Origin: Candidatus Dormiibacterota bacterium
GTDB taxonomy: Bacteria > Chloroflexota > Dormibacteria > Aeolococcales > Aeolococcaceae
DNA length: 5,246 nt
Reading direction: 5' to 3'
Assembly: GCA_019234035.1 (NCBI GenBank)
Contig: JAFALX010000395.1
Coordinates: 1 to 5,246, forward strand
Shown: positions 1-4,564 of the stretch, piece by piece
Layout: each line of letters opens with the position of its first letter
How positions within the stretch are numbered: the first letter of the stretch is position 1
The notes under the pieces: model-generated
The model's input: the letters and a program-made list of their open reading frames with translations, nothing else
Told to the model about the DNA's origin: nothing
The model's database searches: none
Position numbers and translations under genes: made by a program

Positions 1-1
1 C

Positions 2-124
2 AACAACCGACGGCTGCACCGCATGATCGGCGACGTGCCGCCTGCAGAGTACGAAGCGGCGTACTACGATCAGCGCCCCACCTTAGGTGTGGGTGTGGCG
101 ACTCAGTTGGGCGAGTCTCTATGA
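2..124 (+). CDS. IS3-family transposase (OrfB), C-terminal end only
   Basis: This is the last 40 codons of a transposase whose start lies left of the window. Visible: the frame opening at base 2 reads NNRRLHRMIGDVPPAEYEAA followed by YYDQRP and a short tail, then TGA at 122-124. Known: the pattern N-x-R-R-L-H-x-x-(I/L)-G-D-V-P-P-A-E-(Y/F)-E is the typical end of the integrase-core (DDE, rve) domain of IS3-family OrfB proteins, just after the catalytic Glu. That Glu and the rest of the triad are outside the window. The stop codon lies inside the element's terminal inverted repeat, as is common in this family. It runs toward the minus-strand remnant that the element interrupts. Whether the full element is intact cannot be judged. 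I am confident of the family but not of the IS3 subgroup. Confidence 0.9.
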   Translation, partial: NNRRLHRMIGDVPPAEYEAAYYDQRPTLGVGVATQLGESL

Positions 125-357
125 AACCCGGGGTGGATCACCCGCGCGGAAAGCCCGAGGCGATCTGTCATGAATTTTCGCACGAGCTCCGCCGCGTCAC
201 TGACAGTGGCCGGCGCCCCTTTCGCGCGGCGTAGAACGGTCACGTGCAAGGCGCCCACGGGCAGCGCGGGCAACATTTCGACCACCCCGTCAGTCGACCG
301 GTGAGTCCATTCCTCTGGCAAGTCGGCCTCGAAGCTGCCAAACGACGTTCTCGGCAT
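103..357 (-). pseudogene. IS-truncated gene, N-terminal half of an unidentified protein
   Basis: The ATG is at 357 and the open frame runs to a stop at 103, but only 141-357 (about 72 codons) belongs to the original gene. Everything past codon 72 is translated from the inverted repeat and the back of the transposase gene, so the C-terminus has been lost. The surviving part begins MPRTSFGSFEADLPEEW, continues with a segment ending GALHVTVLRRA, and then has a likely helix (SDAAELVRKFMTDRLGL). A short beta-strand start with a '(L)P-x-x-W' element, a 'GAL-x-(V/I)-(T/S)-V' strand and a following helix recalls small DcrB/DUF1795-like proteins. That is only a resemblance and I assign no function. 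There is no signal peptide or membrane segment. It lies 83 bp downstream of the toxin relic on the same strand. No good Shine-Dalgarno is visible (AATCCGCCC before the ATG). Confidence 0.6.
122..140 (-). repeat. Terminal inverted repeat of the IS3-family element
   Basis: A 19-base end, TGATCCACCCCGGGTTTCA on the minus strand, that overlaps the transposase stop codon (TGA at 122-124). Assignment rests on its position directly after the transposase, the TG/CA terminus and the CCCCGGG core. The partner repeat is outside the window, so the exact length is provisional. Confidence 0.65.
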
Positions 358-440
358 GGGCGGATTCTGCGCCGCGGCTCAGGGTGCTTTAGGAGTACTC
401 GCCTGCGGCGCACGTCCGCGCTGAGCGGTGGCTGGCTGCG

Positions 441-802
441 CTAGTGACGACTGCCCAGGCGCTCGACGATTGCCTCGCGACGTCGAGCCCCGAAGCCGCT
501 TTGACCAAGAGCTCGGCAAGACCCCGTCTCCACCGGCAGGATCGTCTCCCCTTCCACATCGTTATGGTCTAAGAGCCACCGCGCCAGAAGGAGCGCGGTC
601 CGCTTGTTGGCTTCAGCAAATGCCTGTGCGCGAGCGACTCGGAAGGCCAGCCGGGCAGCAGCGGCGACTGGATCCGATTCACCGCTGATCGCATCGATAG
701 CACTGGCGAGTCGAGCGATGTCATCAGGTTCACGAACCATTCGTCGCTCTCACGGACGGTGGCGTTGATCGCGACAGCGAGGTCGACCGTGGGCAACCTC
801 AA
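441..802 (-). pseudogene. Doc/Fic-family toxin relic with three single-base frameshifts
   Basis: Known: Doc-type toxins have a Fic fold and modify a cellular target (P1 Doc phosphorylates EF-Tu). Visible: the start is probably TTG at 802, overlapping the antitoxin stop. The N-terminus reads RLPTVDLAVAINATVRESDE up to about 742. The frame then shifts near 731-742 into EPDDIARLASAIDAI and the Fic core ARAQAFAEANKRTA (597-626), followed by helix LLLARWLLDHN. It shifts again near 521-525 (extra G in a GGGG run; the other frame gives LAELLVKAASGLDV) and back near 478-484 into EAIVERLGSRH, with stop TAG at 441-443. Repaired, it would be about 120 residues, close to Doc length (about 125). The second and third shifts cancel, so the longest uninterrupted frame (441-740) has a scrambled stretch before its tail and lacks the N-terminus. 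The Fic-motif His is Gln here. Family assignment is good; loss of function is inferred. Confidence 0.72.
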
Positions 803-917
803 TGGTCGCGGAGGTAGTCGAGCAACGCCGGTAATCCCGGAGACGCTGCTCCAACCACGCGCGGTCCTCGGCACTCAGCCTCTGGATGGCTTCCTTCGGA
901 GGGCGGCGCGCGACCAT
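799..917 (-). pseudogene. Small antitoxin of the Doc-type module, frameshifted
   Basis: The ATG at 917 opens MVARRPPKEAIQRLSAEDRA, then WLEQRLRDYR. A one-base loss near 826-831 (CGGCG where CGGGCG would keep frame) moves the rest, ALLDYLRDH with stop TGA at 799-801, into another frame. Joined, this is a 39-residue protein with a single charged amphipathic helix. It matches my memory of tiny antitoxins upstream of Doc-like toxins in actinobacteria, with a 'RLSAEDRAWLEQRL...Y..LLDYLRDH' pattern. Unrepaired, the first frame runs on to a stop at 750-752 and gives a 55-residue protein with an unrelated tail. The length 119 nt, one short of 40 codons, agrees with one deleted base. The stop overlaps the toxin start (ATTGA), the usual translationally coupled order of antitoxin then toxin. 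The C-terminal half, which would normally contact the toxin, would be lost. Confidence 0.65.
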
Positions 918-923
918 ATGCTG

Positions 924-929
924 ATCCTA
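924..929 (-). promoter_or_regulatory. TAGGAT: Shine-Dalgarno or -10 element ahead of the antitoxin start
   Basis: On the minus strand TAGGAT is followed by CAGCAT and then the ATG at 917. It can be read as an AGGA ribosome-binding site with a 7-base spacer, or as an actinobacterial -10 hexamer (TANNNT) placed exactly for a leaderless transcript starting at the ATG. No -35 like TTGACA lies 16-19 bases upstream. Either reading supports 917 as the start. Confidence 0.4.
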
Positions 930-1044
930 CCGCGGCTTCTTTTCGGCGATTCGGGGTACACCGCGCGATCCTCGCCTGGTCGCGCTCGCTGTCCCCTGCG
1001 CCCGGAGCGCCTCGCTAACGACGGCGTCTCACAGCCGGCTGCGA

Positions 1045-1050
1045 TAACGT
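1045..1050 (+). promoter_or_regulatory. TAACGT: possible -10 element of the phosphotransferase gene
   Basis: TAACGT fits TANNNT and ends 8 bases before the ATG at 1059, so the transcript could be leaderless or nearly so. No Shine-Dalgarno precedes that ATG (CCGTTGAG). No -35 is recognisable. It lies in the 141-bp divergent spacer between the antitoxin and this gene. Weak on its own; it is reported because the pattern recurs at other starts in the window. Confidence 0.3.
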
Positions 1051-1058
1051 CCGTTGAG

Positions 1059-2129
1059 ATGCCGGCACCCGCGCTCCGGTTTGCGAGCGTTGATGCGTTG
1101 ACGGACGCGCAAGCTTTGGGCGCCGTGGCCGGGGCCGTGGTCAGCGTCAGCCGTGAGCGTCTGAGCGGCCTCGGAGCTTCGGGTTCATATCACGAGCGTC
1201 TTGCCCTCAAGCTTCGCTCGGGCGAACAGCGCCGGCTGATGCTGAAGCACATTGAGTTCGACGCGGACTTCACGGTTTACCGAACCGGTTCCATGGTCAG
1301 CCGCGAGGTGGCACTCGTCTCCGAGGCGGCCTTGAATGGTGTTTGGGAGATCTTCCGTTGTCCCTACCTGGGCTTTGCCGCCGACGATGGCCGCGCCGCA
1401 CTCCTGAAGGAGGACGTGAGCGCCTACCTCCTGCCCGACGTCGACGAACCGATCGATGTGGCTGTCGAAGACCTGCTGCTCGGCGCCCTGGCGCGCCTTC
1501 ATGCTCGCTACTGGGAATCCGAATTGCTCGACCTTCCATGGCTGGTGTCTCCGGCAACATTCTTTGGTCTGCTGGGCCCACAAGCGGGTGCCGATGACGA
1601 GCAGAGGGCATCACCACACTCACTCCTGAGGCTTGTGGCTCGAGGGTGGGAAACCGCGTTCGCATTCCTGCCGGATCGGATTGTCGAGATGCTGACCCGT
1701 CCACCCGATGAGCTGGCCCAAGCGTGTTCCGGCCTTCCGCGGACCCTGCTGCACGGTGACACGAAGGTCGCCAACTTCGCCTTCCTGCCTGACGGCGGCG
1801 TCGTCGCGTTTGACTGGGCTTTGATGGGATTCGGCCCGCCGACCCTCGACCTCGGTTGGTATCTGGCTGTCAACTCGGGCCGCTTGGCGCGGCCAAAAGA
1901 GGGCGTGATCGGCAGGTACCGCAACTACTTGGAAACGGCGTTGGGCGCGACATTCGACGACAGCCAATGGGCGCACCTGGTGTCAGTCGGCGTCTTGCAT
2001 GGGGCGCTGATGTCGCTGTGGGAGAAGGCACTCAGCGTGGCAGCCGGGACACCCGGCGCGGTCGAGGAGTGGAGATGGTGGGAGGACCAACTATTGGGGC
2101 GTCGGGATGCCGGCGAACTAAGCCCGTAA
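1059..2129 (+). CDS. Phosphotransferase, aminoglycoside/choline kinase-like fold
   Basis: 356 residues, intact, soluble; predicted to transfer phosphate from ATP to a small-molecule hydroxyl. The substrate is unknown. Visible: N-lobe with LALKLRSGEQ and MLKHIE (K63 is a candidate ATP-binding Lys) and SREVALVSEA (E83 is a candidate partner Glu); helix DLLLGALARLHARYW (138-152); catalytic loop LLHGDTKVANF with H232, G233, D234, N239; then VVAFDW with D252 as metal ligand; and PTLDLGWYL (261-269). Known: H-G-D-x(4)-N followed by (F/I)-D-(W/F) defines the APH/CHK kinase superfamily. The frame stays open upstream to 759, but that part overlaps the antitoxin and toxin relics and has no kinase-like sequence, so I use ATG 1059. 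The gene stands alone and converges on the MTHFR-like gene with 31 bp between stops. The N-lobe is unlike named resistance APHs, so I would not call it a resistance gene. The fold is certain; the role is unknown. Confidence 0.88.
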   Translation: MPAPALRFASVDALTDAQALGAVAGAVVSVSRERLSGLGASGSYHERLALKLRSGEQRRLMLKHIEFDADFTVYRTGSMVSREVALVSEAALNGVWEIFRCPYLGFAADDGRAALLKEDVSAYLLPDVDEPIDVAVEDLLLGALARLHARYWESELLDLPWLVSPATFFGLLGPQAGADDEQRASPHSLLRLVARGWETAFAFLPDRIVEMLTRPPDELAQACSGLPRTLLHGDTKVANFAFLPDGGVVAFDWALMGFGPPTLDLGWYLAVNSGRLARPKEGVIGRYRNYLETALGATFDDSQWAHLVSVGVLHGALMSLWEKALSVAAGTPGAVEEWRWWEDQLLGRRDAGELSP

Positions 2130-2160
2130 GCGATATTGCTCCGGCCTTTGTGGTCCGGGC

Positions 2161-3081
2161 TCAGCTCCGTAGTTGCGTTCGGAGTTCTCGTGCGAGTCGG
2201 ACCGACGCTTCGATTTCCACCCGTCGGATCGAGACGCTTTCCACGTTGATTCCGAACGGCACGTCGCGCGTTCGGCAGTAGGCCATCAGCTCGGTGGCCG
2301 TGGTCAGGGCCAGCTGATAGGAGGCCTCGAGTGTGTCGGCAGCGTGCTTGAGATCATTCTCGATCCATCGCGGCACGTCGACACCCAACCACCGCAGGAA
2401 CTCCAGCGTCTTCATCGATCCGCATACCGATACAGTGAAGACGAACGGCGCCGGCGCGATACCTCGAGCCCTGCACTCGTGGTGGTAGTCCGAGATGAGG
2501 TTCTTGGCCGCGTTGCTGTCGTAGACGACCTGACTTACGAAGAAGCGACAGCCCGCGCCCTGTTTCGCGAGGAGACGCAGGTGTTCATCGTCGCGGCGGG
2601 CATGGCGCTCCGGTATGGCCACGCCGCCCAGCAACATCCCCGGGTTGACCTCTCGCCAGAGCGCCTGGGCGTCGGACAGCGACGTCCGAACCTTCGCGCC
2701 GCTTGACGGTGCTCCCACGAGCACCGTCATCAACCGCTCGGGATCCTGTCGCGACAGCCATGCCCGAAGCTCGTCGGGACCGTACTTGCTGACGGCGCGA
2801 TAGACGATCACGGGTGATTGCCAGTCCCGAAAGTGGTGCGCCAGGTAGTCGGCCGGGTCCAGCGTCGGCATGAACGGAAAGGGACGCTCGAGCGGATTCC
2901 GCTCCGTTTCGTCGTCGATGTCGTACAGGATCAGCCCGTCCAGATGGAGCGGACGGAGGCGAGCAACTGTCGCGTCGGCGATCTCCTGCGCGCGTTCGCG
3001 ATCGGTCGCGAGACGCGGCGGGGTGAGAGCGAAGAGCAGGAACTCGCCGCGGCCGGCGTTGATTCGGCGGATCAAATCCAC
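2161..3081 (-). CDS. Methylenetetrahydrofolate reductase-like TIM-barrel protein
   Basis: 306 residues, GTG start at 3081, TGA at 2161-2163, cytoplasmic. True MTHFRs reduce 5,10-methylene- to 5-methyl-tetrahydrofolate. Visible: strand LLFALTPPR (15-23) where MetF has its S-F-E-F-F-P-P start; LDGLILYDIDDETERN (47-62); VLVGAPSS (120-127) where MetF has L-R-G-D; GGVAIPERH (152-160) matching the G-V-A-x-x-P-E-x-H signature; AGCRFFVSQVVYD (176-188) matching the A-G-A-x-F-x-x-T-Q-x-x-(F/Y)-D segment, Q184 retained; VSVCGSMKTLEFLRWLGVDVP (217-237). Length is close to MetF (about 296). The positions of E. coli Glu28 and Asp120 appear to be Ala18 and Ala124, so flavin-dependent MTHFR chemistry is doubtful. 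Flavin-free MTHFR-like proteins are reported from mycobacteria. Fifteen bases separate its start from the upstream repeat-protein stop, on the same strand. The family is solid; the exact reaction is open, so I withhold metF. Confidence 0.85.
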   Translation of the reverse strand: MDLIRRINAGRGEFLLFALTPPRLATDRERAQEIADATVARLRPLHLDGLILYDIDDETERNPLERPFPFMPTLDPADYLAHHFRDWQSPVIVYRAVSKYGPDELRAWLSRQDPERLMTVLVGAPSSGAKVRTSLSDAQALWREVNPGMLLGGVAIPERHARRDDEHLRLLAKQGAGCRFFVSQVVYDSNAAKNLISDYHHECRARGIAPAPFVFTVSVCGSMKTLEFLRWLGVDVPRWIENDLKHAADTLEASYQLALTTATELMAYCRTRDVPFGINVESVSIRRVEIEASVRLARELRTQLRS

Positions 3082-3088
3082 CGCCGAG

Positions 3089-3096
3089 ACGCTAGC
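3089..3096 (-). promoter_or_regulatory. GCTAGCGT: possible -10 of the MTHFR-like gene
   Basis: On the minus strand the stop of the repeat-protein gene (TGA, 3099-3097) is followed directly by GCTAGCGT, then seven bases, then the GTG at 3081. TAGCGT fits TANNNT at leaderless spacing. There is no Shine-Dalgarno in the 15-base gap. An identical octamer precedes the repeat-protein start. No -35 is recognisable. Confidence 0.4.
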
Positions 3097-4476
3097 TCAC
3101 CTGCTCAGGGCCTGCTCCACACGCGCACGCACACCGGCGCTCAGCGGTCCGGCGAGCGCAGCTTCATAGCTCGCCCGTGCCGCCGCGGTATCGCCGAGCG
3201 CGCTGAGCAGCTCGCCGCGTTGCACAGCCGCGAGCGATGCGATGCGCTGGTCGCCGCAACCGACCAGGCGGTCGAGGATCTGCTGTGCGGCTGCCGACTG
3301 GTTGGCGACGATCAGCAGCTGCGCCAGCCCGAGCTCTGCGGCCGGGTACGCGCCGCCCTTGACGTGGATGGCATTCGCGTACCCGGCACGCGCAGCCGAG
3401 CGGTCACCGACCCGGCGCTCGAGGCGGGCGCGGGCCAGCCACGCCGCCGCCGCGACCGAAGTCGTTCCGTGGTCCGTTGCATACGCGAGCGCGTCGCGCG
3501 CCGCGTCCACCTCTCCCATCGACTCGCGCAGGCGTCCGAGGCGGATCGCGGCGCGCGGCCGCGGGTCGCTGCGGATGACCGTGTCCCGGCCCGGCTCGTC
3601 CTGCTCCTGCAGGCGGCTGAGCTCATCGTCGGTGACCTGCAGAACGTCTGAATACGCATCGCAGGCCTGGTCGCGATGGCCGAGTCGCTCCTGCACCTTG
3701 CCGAGCTCGTACTGAAACCAGATCCGTCCGGTGGTGTCGCCGGCAACCGCCACCTCGAGCTCCGGCAGCGCGGCCGCGGACCTGCCCTGTCTGCTGAGCA
3801 CGAGGCCGAGAAGACCGTGGAGAGCTGCAGCGTCGCCGGCGCCGGCATCCAGCGCGGCGCGATACCCGGCTTCGGCGCGGTCCAGATCTCCCTGCTGCCG
3901 GCAGAGCGTCGCCAGCGTCGCCCAGCCTTCTGCGGAATTCGCAGCCGCCGCAGCGCGATCCACCGACGCGAACAGGCGTGTCGCGCCGGCGTCGTCGCCC
4001 TCGGCTCGGAGCAGCCGGATCAGGGCCGCGGCCGCCTTCCAGCGCAGCGCGCTTCGTCCGTTCCGCCACGTCCAGTCGTAGAAGCGATGCGCCCGTGCGC
4101 CATCGCCGCGTTCGGCATTCAGCTCCGCGAGTCGCCATGCCGCGGCATCGGCGACGCCAGGCCGGTTCGAGCGCCAGGCGCTGTCCAGCGCGTGCATCCC
4201 GTGGTCCGGCTGTCCCAGGTGGTCGGTGAGAACGAGGCCGAGCATCAGGTCCGCCGTGGCGCGCACCGTGGGGAGGGGATGGCGGCGCGCTCCGATCCAG
4301 CCGCGCGCCGCGTCCTGCCAGCGACCGGCGTCCATCGCCTCTTTGGCTCCGATCAGGTCGCCCTCGGCGCGACGGCCACGCTCGGTGAGTGTCACCACGC
4401 GTGCAAGGGCCCGCTCGACGCCGCGCTGCGCACGCGCCCGGCCCGTTCGCAGCGCGGCCGGCTCTGAGGGCGCCAT
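3097..4476 (-). CDS. Tetratricopeptide-repeat protein of unknown role
   Basis: 459 residues, Ala/Arg-rich, almost wholly helical. ATG at 4476, TGA at 3097-3099. There is no signal peptide or membrane segment, so it is probably a cytoplasmic scaffold. Visible: about ten helix pairs spaced 34-38 residues, roughly at 42-60, 74-100, 111-137, 144-171, 184-211, 217-245, 253-280, 307-334, 344-371, 378-405 and 414-441. The clearest units are WATLATLCRQQGDLDRAEAG (185-204, continuing YRAAL) and RGELLSALGDTAAARASYEA (420-439), with the usual W/L-G-x-A/Y-A TPR spacing. A charged insertion at about 282-306 (rich in D, E, R, Q) breaks the register and may separate two repeat blocks. The first 35 residues are basic. 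There is no fused catalytic domain. It is followed on the same strand by the MTHFR-like gene; a functional link is only suggested by that spacing. Third positions are more GC-rich than in the kinase gene. Long open frames on the opposite strand here are shadows. Confidence 0.85.
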   Translation of the reverse strand: MAPSEPAALRTGRARAQRGVERALARVVTLTERGRRAEGDLIGAKEAMDAGRWQDAARGWIGARRHPLPTVRATADLMLGLVLTDHLGQPDHGMHALDSAWRSNRPGVADAAAWRLAELNAERGDGARAHRFYDWTWRNGRSALRWKAAAALIRLLRAEGDDAGATRLFASVDRAAAAANSAEGWATLATLCRQQGDLDRAEAGYRAALDAGAGDAAALHGLLGLVLSRQGRSAAALPELEVAVAGDTTGRIWFQYELGKVQERLGHRDQACDAYSDVLQVTDDELSRLQEQDEPGRDTVIRSDPRPRAAIRLGRLRESMGEVDAARDALAYATDHGTTSVAAAAWLARARLERRVGDRSAARAGYANAIHVKGGAYPAAELGLAQLLIVANQSAAAQQILDRLVGCGDQRIASLAAVQRGELLSALGDTAAARASYEAALAGPLSAGVRARVEQALSR

Positions 4477-4482
4477 CTCACC

Positions 4483-4490
4483 ACGCTAGC
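4483..4490 (-). promoter_or_regulatory. GCTAGCGT: possible -10 of the repeat-protein gene
   Basis: On the minus strand GCTAGCGT is followed by GGTGAG and the ATG at 4476. TAGCGT would occupy -12 to -7 if transcription began at the A of the ATG, the canonical leaderless geometry in actinobacteria. The GGTGAG abuts the ATG and is too close for a normal Shine-Dalgarno. No TTGACA-like -35 is seen. It lies in the 88-bp divergent spacer to the lipoate-type gene. Confidence 0.45.
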
Positions 4491-4564
4491 CACGAGCGCT
4501 GTGCTGCGCTCCTCGAGACAACAATCCAGCGCACGTTCGTCACCGCCGCGTATGTGCGGACGCC

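Larger units (their letters stand above)
1..140 (+). mobile_element. Right end of an IS3-family insertion sequence
   Basis: The segment holds the transposase C-terminus and ends in a terminal inverted repeat. Read inward from the outer edge at 140 (minus strand), the repeat is TGATCCACCCCGGGTTTCA, covering 140 down to 122. It begins with TG, so the element ends in CA on the plus strand, and the CCCCGGGTTTCA core resembles ends seen in IS3-family elements of high-GC bacteria. The left half of the element lies outside the window, so the matching repeat and the target-site duplication cannot be checked. The bases right after the end are CCC (141-143), a candidate for part of the duplication. Confidence 0.8.

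Noticed and set aside
441..802. Programmed ribosomal frameshifting as the explanation for the split toxin frames
   Set aside because: It would need three shifts in the toxin and one in the antitoxin, in both directions, with no typical slippery heptamer plus stem-loop seen. Decay or sequence error is simpler.
759..1058. Upstream in-frame extension of the phosphotransferase gene (100 more codons)
   Set aside because: It lies antisense to the recognisable antitoxin and toxin relics, is low-complexity Arg/Pro/Ala-rich, and has no kinase-like sequence. The family domain begins after 1059.
1185..1583. Minus-strand open frame (132 codons) inside the phosphotransferase gene
   Set aside because: It is antisense to a gene with complete kinase motifs. 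Its translation has no recognisable features.
2138..2160. Possible terminator hairpin between the convergent stops (GCTCCGG / CCGGGC with a bulged T)
   Set aside because: It has only about six pairs with a bulge, a ten-base loop and no T-run on either strand. The 31-bp gap is a plausible place for a terminator, but this structure is too weak to call.
2818..3651. Long plus-strand open frame (277 codons) across the MTHFR-like and repeat-protein genes
   Set aside because: It spans two real minus-strand genes, is Arg-rich with no recognisable motif, and is explained by GC-rich codon bias on the other strand.
3676..4467. Long plus-strand open frame (263 codons) opposite the repeat-protein gene
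   Set aside because: It is the antisense of a well-formed TPR protein. The translation shows no repeats or domain pattern, and codon use fits the minus-strand gene.
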